The notes: generated by a model from the sequence alone, not told the origin. Positions 1-6,529 are shown, numbered from the stretch's first letter. The stretch is 6,529 nucleotides of DNA from CAZSTA01 sp964609495 [NCBI: uncultured bacterium] (GCA_964609495.1 CAZSTA010000200.1:1-6529), one strand, 5' to 3'. Numbers and translations are program-made.

Positions 1-939
1 TTCCTTCGTTCCGCTATAGACGGTCAAGCCATGATAAGGGGTGCAAAACTCCTCCTCGGGAGAGTAAGCGGTATTAAAGTAGTCCTCAGTGCCAGTGCCA
101 TAGATGGTTAGGGAATCATCTCCATCTATGAAGATCATATCATCTCCTTCCCCATACCAATCGTTCTTCTGCCTCTCGAAGCAATCGATGTTAAGGTTAC
201 AACCGACATAGTGACCTTTGCCCTCGGCCTCCAGGATTACATAGTTATCCTTTCCATCCAAATTGGGGGTCGTCCAGATTTTCATACCCGACTCAGTAAG
301 TCTCAACTCTGGCTCCAACTCAATTAATGGTCCGGGAAGATCATCTCCCCATCCCTTAGTGGGATTCTCCCTCCGCCATTGGGAATGGAATCTCCCAAAT
401 TCCCCTTCTAATTTATCATACTCCTCATAATCGACATAGAAGTACACCACCCCCTCAGTTTCACACTCACTTGTTAGCTCTATCCTTGCTCCCTCGGAGA
501 AAGGCATCGGGAAGAAGCAATTGAAAGCCATCCCATTGCGAGGACTCATAGAAAGCGGCAAGGAGGTGAAATTCTTCACTATCCCATGTCCGATCCCGAA
601 GAAATCACCTATAGGAACCTCTACGCTGGGATTCTCCTCGCCATCCCAATACATCCTCAACAACAGTTTTCGGACATAGAGGACGGGTTTTTTACCTCCA
701 AATACCTGCTCGAAAGATGCTTTCTCTCCAGGAGGAAGATCCTCTCTATAGAATCCAAGCGTCATCCAGATGTGCTTGATACATCCAGCTCCTTTAATAT
801 CGGCTAACACTTTCGTATCTCCCGGATTAAATTGCCACCTATCCATATTTCCTCCAGTCTTATCGTAACTGGATATCCTCTTCCTCCTATAATTCCTCAG
901 TAATGGTAGATCTGCAAGTGATCCTGTTCCGAGTTTCAT
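1..939 (-). CDS. DUF2961 / GH172-type glycoside hydrolase, C-terminus cut off by window edge
   Basis: The frame is open from ATG at 939 to the left edge (313 codons) and is recognised from family landmarks. These are SSYDKTGGN (residues 23-31), HIWMT (56-60), MYWDGEENPSVEVPIGDFFG (96-115), HSQWRREN (185-192), WYGEGDD (261-267) and GTGTEDYF (from 282). GH172 members are known as alpha-D-fructofuranosidase/difructose-anhydride enzymes and exo-D-arabinofuranosidases. Their two catalytic glutamates (E270 and E291 in the Bifidobacterium enzyme, from memory) are 21 residues apart. E264 and E285 here have the same spacing and motif context, so an active furanosidase is plausible, but the substrate cannot be told. 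There is no signal peptide or membrane segment, suggesting a cytoplasmic enzyme acting on imported oligosaccharide. Family members usually exceed 350 residues, so a C-terminal piece is missing. The start is fixed by AAAGGAGGT 11 nt upstream. It is transcribed away from tig. Confidence 0.9.
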   Translation of the reverse strand, partial: MKLGTGSLADLPLLRNYRRKRISSYDKTGGNMDRWQFNPGDTKVLADIKGAGCIKHIWMTLGFYREDLPPGEKASFEQVFGGKKPVLYVRKLLLRMYWDGEENPSVEVPIGDFFGIGHGIVKNFTSLPLSMSPRNGMAFNCFFPMPFSEGARIELTSECETEGVVYFYVDYEEYDKLEGEFGRFHSQWRRENPTKGWGDDLPGPLIELEPELRLTESGMKIWTTPNLDGKDNYVILEAEGKGHYVGCNLNIDCFERQKNDWYGEGDDMIFIDGDDSLTIYGTGTEDYFNTAYSPEEEFCTPYHGLTVYSGTKE

Positions 940-949
940 AAGATTTTAT

Positions 950-958
950 ACCTCCTTT
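950..958 (-). promoter_or_regulatory. Ribosome binding site of the DUF2961 gene
   Basis: On the minus strand this reads AAAGGAGGT, a near-perfect complement of the 16S 3' end. An 11-nt spacer separates it from the ATG at 939-937. It decides the start codon, and no better in-frame start is supported upstream. Confidence 0.85.
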
Positions 959-977
959 AAGATTTTGATTTATTAGC

Positions 978-1009
978 TAGCTCTAATCTTTTCAACTTGA
1001 GAAGAGCTA
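978..1009 (-). repeat. Inverted repeat in the leader of the DUF2961 gene (possible hairpin or operator)
   Basis: TAGCTCT (978-984) and AGAGCTA (1003-1009) are perfect 7-bp inverted copies 18 nt apart. An 8-bp palindrome AGCTAGCT (975-982) overlaps the left arm. The repeat lies between the leftward promoter and the ribosome binding site, so in the transcript it would be a 5' leader hairpin. As DNA it could be a roadblock operator for a sugar-responsive regulator. No U-tract follows it in either direction, so it is not a terminator. The function is inferred only from position. Confidence 0.35.
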
Positions 1010-1073
1010 AACTCCCCCTATCAGCGACTCAACTTTTTTTATTTCTATCATAATCTATATCTTAGTTATAGCC

Positions 1074-1102
1074 ATTATAATAAAGAATCATAGATATGTC
1101 AA
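1074..1102 (-). promoter_or_regulatory. Consensus sigma-70/sigma-A promoter firing leftward (DUF2961 gene)
   Basis: On the minus strand TTGACA (1102-1097) is followed by 17 nt and then TATAAT (1079-1074). Both hexamers are exact consensus at the optimal spacing. Transcription should begin near 1067, giving a leader of about 128 nt before the ATG at 939. With no weak element in the promoter itself, any control would more likely act through a repressor or the leader than through an activator. Confidence 0.85.
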
Positions 1103-1130
1103 TAATATCAGAGGGAAAAAACTATTTCTC

Positions 1131-1160
1131 TTGACATAATACCTGACTCTATGCTATAAT
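1131..1160 (+). promoter_or_regulatory. Consensus sigma-70/sigma-A promoter with extended -10, driving tig-clpP-clpX
   Basis: TTGACA (1131-1136), an 18-nt spacer, then TATAAT (1155-1160) preceded by TGC (1152-1154), the TGn extended -10 motif. The predicted start is near 1167, about 154 nt upstream of the tig ATG. No CIRCE inverted repeat or CtsR-type heptamer direct repeat was seen around it. The sequence therefore suggests strong housekeeping transcription rather than HrcA- or CtsR-repressed heat-shock control. Confidence 0.88.
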
Positions 1161-1166
1161 ACAATG

Positions 1167-1320
1167 GGGAATCTATAAGATATTAGATATTTATGAGGTA
1201 AGAGGGGCTGAGTTACTTCAAAATCGGGAAAAGTTCGTCGATAATTGAAAACTAGCTCCGGTACCAGGATAACGCGAGGAGCGATTCTAATAATAAATTT
1301 GTCTATATGGAGGACGATAA
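1167..1320 (+). other. 5' leader of the tig transcript with two candidate hairpins
   Basis: About 154 nt separate the predicted transcription start from the tig ATG. TGAGGTAA (1194-1201) can pair with TTACTTCA (1213-1220), eight pairs including one G-U, around an 11-nt purine-rich loop. GCTCC (1255-1259) can pair with GGAGC (1278-1282). The ribosome binding site GGAGG (1309-1313) lies outside both stems and is 7 nt from the ATG. No U-tract terminator and no convincing match to a known riboswitch was seen. No upstream small ORF with a good ribosome binding site was seen either. Extents are inferred from the promoter call. Confidence 0.4.
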
Positions 1321-2682
1321 ATGTCAGTAACTGTAAAGAAGCTGGGAAATTGCCAAGTTGAGCTGGAGATAACCATTCCTGCCGAGGAGGTAGATAGCGA
1401 ATTTAAGAAGGTTTATAGAGATTATAGCGTCAAGGCAAAGGTCCCTGGCTTTAGACCAGGCAAGGTCCCTATAAGAGTGCTAAAGCGTCGCTTTGGCGAG
1501 GAGGTCTTTTCTCAAGAAGTGGCTAGTGAGCTTCTTCCCACGGCTTTTGAAGATGCTTTGAATGAGACAGATATAGAGCCATTCGGAGAGTACCCCGAAC
1601 AACTCGAGGTGCTTCAGATCGAGGAGGGTAAACCCCTTATAGCTAAGGCTACCTTATCTGTTATGCCTATTGTAGTTTTAGGTGAATATAAGGGAGTCAG
1701 GGTCGAACCAGAGGAAGAATCTCCAGTGAGTGAAAATGATATAGAGCAGGTCTTATATATGTATCGAAAAGCGAATGCTCGATACGAGGTGGTAACGAAA
1801 CGCCCAGTAGCAGTTGGAGATCGAGTTGTCATCGATTACAGCCTTATAGTGGATGATAGAGAACTCCCCCCGATCGAGGGCTATACCGTGGAGATCGGCT
1901 CTGGAAATTTCCTACCCGAGATCGAACATGCTCTCGTTGACGTCTCCTTAGGGGAGGAGAGGAAGATCTCGGTAAAGCTTCCTAAAAGCTATATTCAAGA
2001 GGAATTAGCTGGTAAGGAAGTCACCTTCAAGATCAAATTAAACGAGATCAAAGAAGCCTTCCTTCCCAGTTTAGATGACGAATTCGCGAAAGAAGTGGGA
2101 GATTTCGAGACTCTGGAGGATCTGCGAAAAGATACTAGAGATAGATTGGAAGAGCAAGCCAAACGGTCAGCAGATGGAAGATTAAAGAACAATATCTTGG
2201 ATAAGATAAAATCTCTCTCTTCCGTTGAGATTCCTAAAGCGATGATAGATCATATATTAGAGACTAAGGAAGAAAGAACTAAGAAGGAATTGGCTATGGG
2301 GGGTACAGATTTCGACGATTACTTAACCGACCAAGGAGAGAGCCTCAGCACTTGGAGGACGAAACAGAGGAAGATTATAGAGGAAGATGTCAAGAGAGAG
2401 TTTATCTTAGAGGCTATCGCTGATGCCGAGGGGATAGAGGTATCAAATGAGGAGCTCGAGGAGCAAGTCAATCTCATCGCCGCTCAGAGTGGTCAAAATC
2501 CGCTACGGCTCAAAAATAGGATGGCGGTGAGCGGAGAGTTAAAATCATTGCAACAAAGCATGAGATACGGGAAGGTTTTAGATTTCCTCAAGGAGAACGC
2601 GAAGATCGGAAGCTCTCTTATAATAACCCCTGATCAGGATTTGGTGAATCCTTCATCCGATTCTAATATAATCATACCTTAA
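1321..2682 (+). CDS. tig: Trigger factor, ribosome-associated chaperone and peptidyl-prolyl isomerase
   Basis: Trigger factor docks at the ribosomal exit tunnel beside protein L23 and shields emerging polypeptides; its middle domain is an FKBP-type prolyl isomerase. The 453-residue product shows all three domains. The N-terminal ribosome-binding domain (about 1-115) carries the signature GFRPGK at 43-48, numbered as in E. coli. The FKBP-like domain (about 163-245) includes GDRVVIDY at 166-173 and IGSGNFLPEIEHAL at 192-205. The helical C-terminal substrate cradle (about 250-429) begins with the family motif LDDEFAKEVG at 251-260. A hydrophobic-ended tail of about 24 residues (430-453) makes it longer than the 432-residue E. 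coli protein. The start is supported by GGAGG 7 nt upstream. It is the first gene after a strong promoter, and clpP follows after 39 nt with no terminator, so the genes are probably co-transcribed. Confidence 0.97.
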   Translation: MSVTVKKLGNCQVELEITIPAEEVDSEFKKVYRDYSVKAKVPGFRPGKVPIRVLKRRFGEEVFSQEVASELLPTAFEDALNETDIEPFGEYPEQLEVLQIEEGKPLIAKATLSVMPIVVLGEYKGVRVEPEEESPVSENDIEQVLYMYRKANARYEVVTKRPVAVGDRVVIDYSLIVDDRELPPIEGYTVEIGSGNFLPEIEHALVDVSLGEERKISVKLPKSYIQEELAGKEVTFKIKLNEIKEAFLPSLDDEFAKEVGDFETLEDLRKDTRDRLEEQAKRSADGRLKNNILDKIKSLSSVEIPKAMIDHILETKEERTKKELAMGGTDFDDYLTDQGESLSTWRTKQRKIIEEDVKREFILEAIADAEGIEVSNEELEEQVNLIAAQSGQNPLRLKNRMAVSGELKSLQQSMRYGKVLDFLKENAKIGSSLIITPDQDLVNPSSDSNIIIP

Positions 2683-2721
2683 CCATAAAAGGTAACTACT
2701 TTATTAAGGAGGATTTAGTTT

Positions 2722-3345
2722 ATGAGATGGGATCCTATTCACAATTCAAGTTATCAAGGGCCTATCCTAGTGCCCAATGTGATCGAACAGACACCTCGAG
2801 GAGAGAGGTTTTACGATATCTACTCCAGATTGCTTAGAGAGAGGATCATCTTCTTAGGAGACGAGATTAGCGATCCAATGGCGAATACGGTCATCGCTCA
2901 GTTGCTTTTCCTAGAGGTTAGCGATCCCGACCGGGATATATACCTCTATATTAATAGCCCCGGAGGATTAGTATCTTCTACCTTAGCAGTTTATGATACT
3001 ATGCAGTATATCAAATCCGATGTGGCTACTGTATGCATAGGACAGGCGGCAAGTGGGGCGGCGGTACTTCTTGCCGCCGGAGCAGAGGGGAAGAGGTTCG
3101 CCTTACCCAACTCCCGGCTGATGATCCACCAGCCTCTAGGAGGAACGCGAGGGCAAGCTACGGATGTTGAGATCCTTACTAAGGAACTACTCCGAGCGAA
3201 GAATAAGCTGAATGAGATTCTAACGTTGCATACTGGTCAGCCTTTAGAGAGAATAGAGAGGGATACCGATAGGGATTTCTTTATGTCGGCTGAGGAGGCT
3301 AGGGATTACGGTATCATAGATGAGATCTATACGAAGAGGGAATAA
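2722..3345 (+). CDS. clpP: ATP-dependent Clp protease proteolytic subunit
   Basis: ClpP is the serine peptidase that forms a double-heptamer barrel and degrades proteins unfolded by ClpX or another Clp ATPase. The 207-residue product is full length for the family. The catalytic triad is S111 (in [11 protein letters not shown]), H136 (in MIHQP) and D185 (in RDTDRD), with exactly the spacing of E. coli S97/H122/D171 in mature numbering. The oxyanion-region motif NSPGG is at 78-82. The conserved stretch LVPNVIEQT (16-24) marks where the mature enzyme begins in E. coli, so residues 1 to about 14 are probably a self-cleaved propeptide. AAGGAGG at 2706-2712, 9 nt before the ATG, fixes the start. 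The triad and subunit-contact regions look intact. Confidence 0.98.
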   Translation: MRWDPIHNSSYQGPILVPNVIEQTPRGERFYDIYSRLLRERIIFLGDEISDPMANTVIAQLLFLEVSDPDRDIYLYINSPGGLVSSTLAVYDTMQYIKSDVATVCIGQAASGAAVLLAAGAEGKRFALPNSRLMIHQPLGGTRGQATDVEILTKELLRAKNKLNEILTLHTGQPLERIERDTDRDFFMSAEEARDYGIIDEIYTKRE

Positions 3346-3487
3346 GACCGATTTGAATAGGTTTCGGAAGTAGATGAGTAACTATCGCGACTAGTGAAGC
3401 GAGGTCATTTTTTCTCTCGGCTAGCATTTGAGATTTAAGTCTGGGAATATTTCGTTCATCGGTAATATCAAACCAAAGAGGTGACGT
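3346..3487 (+). other. clpP-clpX intergenic gap with a weak hairpin and T-tract
   Basis: This 142-nt gap is much longer than the other + strand spacers (39 and 42 nt). TCGC (3385-3388) can pair with GCGA (3399-3402); alternatively GACT (3389-3392) pairs with GGTC (3403-3406) just before six T residues (3408-3413). Both stems are only 4 bp, so at best this is a leaky terminator, attenuator or RNA-processing site. I see no good -35/-10 pair, so clpX most likely depends on read-through from upstream. The clpX ribosome binding site, AAAGAGGTGA (3475-3484), lies at the right end of the gap. Confidence 0.3.
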
Positions 3488-4744
3488 ATGTTCAAATTTG
3501 GAGATTATCAAGACCAGATTCACTGCTCGTTCTGTGGAAAAAAGCAGGGGCAAGTAAGGAAGCTCATAGCTGGTCCTGGAGTATATATATGCGATGAGTG
3601 TATCGCCTTGTGCAATGAGATAATCAATGAGGAATTAGAAGAGCCAGAAGATTTCTCTCTAAAGGATTTACCTATCCCGGAGAAGATCAAGAAGATATTG
3701 GACGAACATGTTATCGGACAGGAGAAGGCGAAGAAGATACTCTCTGTCGCTATATACAATCACTATAAGCGGATAAAGAGGGGGTATAAGAATAGCGATG
3801 TGGAGATCGAGAAGAGCAATGTGGTTATGATTGGTCCTACCGGCTGCGGTAAAACCCTTCTTGCCCAAACTCTGGCTAAGATCTTGAAGGTCCCTTTTGC
3901 TATCGCGGATGCCACTACCTTGACCGAGGCTGGCTATGTAGGCGATGATGTGGAGAACATACTTTTGAGGCTACTTCAAGCCGCTGATTATGATTTAGCC
4001 CAAGCGGAAAGGGGCATTGTTTATATAGATGAGATGGATAAGATTGCTCGTAAGAGTGAAAGCCCATCTATAACCCGCGATGTATCAGGAGAGGGAGTTC
4101 AACAAGCCTTGCTCAAGATATTAGAGGGAACAAATGCGGCTATTCCTCCTCAGGGAGGAAGGAAACATCCTCAGCAGGAATTTATTATGATGGATACCTC
4201 GCGAATTCTCTTCATCTGCGGTGGTTCATTTGAGGGACTGGAGGATATCATAAAATCCCGCCTTGATAGGAAGACAATGGGCTTCGGAGCAGATATCAGG
4301 GGGGGAAATGGTGAAGAACAAAACGAGATAATATCCAAAGTTATGCCGGAAGATCTCCTTAAATTTGGCCTAATACCTGAATTAGTGGGAAGATTACCGG
4401 TTATTGCCACCTTAGATTACCTAGATGAAGAGGCGATGATTAACATCTTAACCGAACCTAAGAACGCTTTAGCAAAGCAATATAAGTGGTTGTTTGCTCT
4501 GGAGGGAATCGATCTTAAGTTCGAGGATGAGGCTCTGATAGCTATCGCCAGGGAGGCTATGAAGAGGAAAACAGGAGCTAGAGGATTGAGAGCGGTGATC
4601 GAAGATGTGATGTTGGACATTATGTATGAAGTTCCCTCTATGATTGGGATTCAAGAATTCACCATTACTGAGGATATAGTTCTACGTAAGATTAGTCCTA
4701 CTATGGCTCTTAAGAGTGCCCAAAATTTAGCTAAATCGGCTTAG
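3488..4744 (+). CDS. clpX: ATP-dependent Clp protease ATP-binding subunit ClpX
   Basis: ClpX is the hexameric AAA+ unfoldase that recognises tagged substrates and threads them into ClpP. The 418-residue product is complete. The N-terminal zinc-binding domain has C13, C16, C35 and C38. The AAA+ core has Walker A GPTGCGKT (116-123, K122), the pore-1 loop GYVG (149-152), Walker B IVYIDE (D181, E182), the RKH pore loop (225-227), the arginine finger R302 in GRLP, and sensor-2 R365 in GARGLR. The ClpP-docking tripeptide, IGF in E. coli, reads MGF here (264-266). All ATPase residues are present, so it should be active. The start is supported by AAAGAGGTGA just upstream, and the zinc finger sits at its usual distance from this Met. 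It lies 142 nt after clpP, its functional partner. Confidence 0.98.
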   Translation: MFKFGDYQDQIHCSFCGKKQGQVRKLIAGPGVYICDECIALCNEIINEELEEPEDFSLKDLPIPEKIKKILDEHVIGQEKAKKILSVAIYNHYKRIKRGYKNSDVEIEKSNVVMIGPTGCGKTLLAQTLAKILKVPFAIADATTLTEAGYVGDDVENILLRLLQAADYDLAQAERGIVYIDEMDKIARKSESPSITRDVSGEGVQQALLKILEGTNAAIPPQGGRKHPQQEFIMMDTSRILFICGGSFEGLEDIIKSRLDRKTMGFGADIRGGNGEEQNEIISKVMPEDLLKFGLIPELVGRLPVIATLDYLDEEAMINILTEPKNALAKQYKWLFALEGIDLKFEDEALIAIAREAMKRKTGARGLRAVIEDVMLDIMYEVPSMIGIQEFTITEDIVLRKISPTMALKSAQNLAKSA

Positions 4745-4773
4745 ATATAGCTAGGCATTTGGGTTGTAAGATT

Positions 4774-4778
4774 AGGAG
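4774..4778 (+). promoter_or_regulatory. Ribosome binding site that selects a TTG start for the coil-GAF gene
   Basis: AGGAG at 4774-4778, within AGGAGTGATC, closely resembles the ideal AGGAGGTGATC. It lies 8 nt before TTG at 4787. The only other in-frame start-like codon nearby is GTG at 4778, which overlaps this site and has no proper spacer. An in-frame TAG at 4748-4750 rules out a start further upstream. Confidence 0.75.
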
Positions 4779-4786
4779 TGATCGCT

Positions 4787-6529
4787 TTGGCCAACCAAGA
4801 TGGGGATCTCACTAAAACTGTAGAGCGGCTTAGAGGAAGGATATTGAGGCTCAATCAGACCTTCCAGAGGCAAGTCCAGTTGGATAGTCAGCTTGAGGTG
4901 AAGAATGAGGAGCTTAAAGCCACCCTTGAGAGACAAGAACAGAGAATTAGAGAGCTTGAGGAGACGCTACAGAGTCAAGTGGAGGAGATAGCCAACCAGA
5001 CTATATTGCAGGATACAGAATCTCTAGCTGTAACTCATCAGGAACTTATGGAGAAGAATTGGGAGCTAGCTAAGGAGATCGAGAAATTAAAGGCTAAGCT
5101 TGAAAGAGCCGAAGCTTTTCCGGTTCAAACCGAGGGGACAACGGAGCTTGAAGAGGAGATATCGAGGCTTAAGTTTGAGATAAGGGAGATGAAGGATGCG
5201 GCAGCCTCTTTTAAAGATACCATAGCGACGTTGGACCGGGATAAACGGGAAGTGGAGGAGGAAGTTGAGAGATTAAGGAAGGAACAATTAGCTCCCGGTG
5301 AGGATCTGGAAGAGCTCATCAAACGTAACGGAGAGTTGACTGAAGAGATAACACATCTGAGAGAAGCCCTATCTGAACAGGGTACTGCGGCAACAAACGT
5401 CGATTATGACGAGTTATTAGAGACTAAAAATGGGCTTTTAGAGAAGAATTGGGAATTAGATCAAACTAACCGTCAATTACAAAGCGCTAAAGTAGAACTG
5501 GAAGCCAAAGTTCAACTGCTCCAAACTCAGTTGGAGAGAGGTTCTACTATCTCCTCTGAGGAGGAGATAACGAGTAAAGAGCAGTTGGATAAAGCCAATC
5601 GAGAGCTCACCGCTATCAATCAAACCCTTACCCGAAAGACTCTAAAATTGTATGCGATAAATCAAAATGCCAAGGTGATATTTTCCTCCTTAGAGCTCGA
5701 TGATAATATAGGGCGTCTAATAGAGATGTCTAAGCGCGCTATAAACTTAAGAACTTGCGCGATATTTCTCTGGGATGGGATAGTAAACAAATTCGTTCTG
5801 AAAGCCGCTGATGGCATTTTAGAGGGAGAGGAGGAGCTAGCTTTTAGCAGGGATGTTTGGTGGATAGAGCAAGCTTTCAATACAAAGAGGCCTGTCTATA
5901 TTTCTGATACCTGGCAAGAGCCCAATTTTAAGCCGACCTGGATGGAGGATACAACCCGCTCCTTCCTCTGCCTACCCTTAGAGGCAGAAGAGCGGACTAT
6001 AGGGATTATGATCCTAGAGCATAATATCCCTGAAGCTTTTACCAAAGATAATGTCGAGTTCTTGGCTGATATGCTCTCCCTGGTCTCCATCGCGATTGAG
6101 AATTCTATCTTCTTCAGCAAAGTGAATCGGAGAGTTAAGGATCTCTTCGCCCTCTATGACGCGGGAAAATCATTCCTTTCCACTTTAGATGTAGAGATAA
6201 CATGTCGCTATCTGCTGTCATCAAGCGTAAAGGCAGTGAGTGCGAAAACAGCCGCTATTTATCTGATAGCTGGAGATTCTCCAGACAATCTACTGTTATA
6301 TATGGCAATTGGAGAGAAACAAGATAATATCAGCAACGATGAGATCACCTTAGGAGAAGGCATAATTGGTTCAGCCGCTTTAGAGGGGCATCCCAGTCTC
6401 CTTCTAGCTGAGCAAGCAGACGGATTAATAGAGGAGACAGGTTTCGAGTTAAAGTCCTGCTTAGTAGTTCCCCTCCTAACCGAAAAAGCTATTCTAGGAG
6501 TCTTACAGGTTGTGGATAGGACAGATGCG
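4787..6529 (+). CDS. Coiled-coil protein with two GAF domains, C-terminus cut off by window edge
   Basis: The frame is open from TTG at 4787 to the right edge, 581 codons without a stop. Residues 1 to about 285 are rich in Glu, Leu, Lys, Arg and Gln with heptad-like spacing, predicting a long coiled coil. No signal peptide or membrane segment is seen, so it is probably cytoplasmic. A first GAF domain spans about 297-445, with FLCLPL at 393-398 followed by an IGIMIL strand. A second begins near 455, with SCLVVPL at 557-563 followed by LGVLQV, and is probably cut before its end. GAF domains bind small ligands or cofactors and usually control an attached kinase, phosphatase or cyclic-di-GMP domain; any such output here lies outside the window. 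The motif EKNWEL occurs twice in the coil (89-94 and 219-224). It starts 42 nt after clpX with no terminator seen, so it is probably in the operon. Family assignment beyond GAF is not possible. Confidence 0.88.
   Translation, partial: MANQDGDLTKTVERLRGRILRLNQTFQRQVQLDSQLEVKNEELKATLERQEQRIRELEETLQSQVEEIANQTILQDTESLAVTHQELMEKNWELAKEIEKLKAKLERAEAFPVQTEGTTELEEEISRLKFEIREMKDAAASFKDTIATLDRDKREVEEEVERLRKEQLAPGEDLEELIKRNGELTEEITHLREALSEQGTAATNVDYDELLETKNGLLEKNWELDQTNRQLQSAKVELEAKVQLLQTQLERGSTISSEEEITSKEQLDKANRELTAINQTLTRKTLKLYAINQNAKVIFSSLELDDNIGRLIEMSKRAINLRTCAIFLWDGIVNKFVLKAADGILEGEEELAFSRDVWWIEQAFNTKRPVYISDTWQEPNFKPTWMEDTTRSFLCLPLEAEERTIGIMILEHNIPEAFTKDNVEFLADMLSLVSIAIENSIFFSKVNRRVKDLFALYDAGKSFLSTLDVEITCRYLLSSSVKAVSAKTAAIYLIAGDSPDNLLLYMAIGEKQDNISNDEITLGEGIIGSAALEGHPSLLLAEQADGLIEETGFELKSCLVVPLLTEKAILGVLQVVDRTDA

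Noticed and set aside
586-807. A 73-codon ATG-started frame on the + strand
   Set aside because: It lies wholly inside the minus-strand DUF2961 gene, whose family motifs (including the GH172 landmarks) establish the real frame. The + frame has no ribosome binding site and no recognisable motif.
1034-1040. Seven-T run on the + strand that might end a rightward transcript
   Set aside because: No stable stem precedes it and no rightward gene lies to its left. It is simply AT-rich leader sequence of the divergent gene.
1076-1081. A + strand TATAAT that could be a second rightward -10
   Set aside because: No acceptable -35 hexamer occurs 16-19 nt upstream. The match arises because the minus-strand -10 lies in the same AT-rich run.
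1202-1283. GGGGCTGAG and CCAGGATAACGCGAGGA in the tig leader superficially resemble parts of a TPP riboswitch
   Set aside because: The conserved ACCTGATCTGGATAATG-type core is missing, the order and pairing partners do not fit, and the downstream gene has no link to thiamine.
3427-3468. Possible separate clpX promoter (TTGAGA with TAATAT)
   Set aside because: The two elements are about 29 nt apart, far outside the workable range, and no better-spaced pair is present.
3314-3868. Several minus-strand open frames over the clpP end and clpX
   Set aside because: They are antisense to clearly conserved coding sequence, lack ribosome binding sites and family motifs, and overlap each other.
4778-4780. 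GTG as an alternative start of the coil-GAF gene
   Set aside because: It overlaps the Shine-Dalgarno site itself and leaves no spacer, whereas TTG at 4787 has an ideal 8-nt spacing.

Overview
This is bacterial chromosomal DNA carrying the housekeeping chaperone/protease block tig-clpP-clpX on the + strand. A partial gene of another function lies on each side. Genes are closely spaced with good Shine-Dalgarno sites, and two promoters match the sigma-70/sigma-A consensus exactly. All five coding regions share the same codon habits (heavy use of ATA for Ile and AGA/AGG for Arg), so none of them looks recently acquired. The sequence does not let me name a phylum. A poorly sampled or uncultured bacterial lineage is possible, but this is only an impression.

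Layout. Positions 1-939 (- strand) hold the first 313 codons of a DUF2961 / glycoside hydrolase family 172 enzyme, cut by the left edge. Positions 940-1320 are a divergent control region. It has a perfect TTGACA-N17-TATAAT promoter facing left and a perfect TTGACA-N18-TATAAT promoter facing right, with their -35 boxes 28 bp apart. It also has leaders of roughly 130 nt (left) and 150 nt (right). Then come tig (trigger factor, 1321-2682), clpP (2722-3345), a 142-nt gap, clpX (3488-4744), and a TTG-initiated gene from 4787 that runs off the right edge. This last gene encodes a long coiled coil followed by two GAF domains.

How the genes work together. Trigger factor meets nascent chains at the ribosome exit tunnel. 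ClpX unfolds substrates and feeds them to the ClpP tetradecamer for degradation. Co-transcription of the three is a classic bacterial arrangement, and the rightward promoter probably drives them all. The coil-GAF gene starts 42 nt after clpX with a strong Shine-Dalgarno site and no visible terminator between, so it is probably the fourth gene of the operon. Its output domain lies beyond the window, and it is the least explained gene here. The DUF2961/GH172 gene is probably unrelated in function and only shares the control region.

I found no tRNA, rRNA, CRISPR array, insertion sequence or attachment site.
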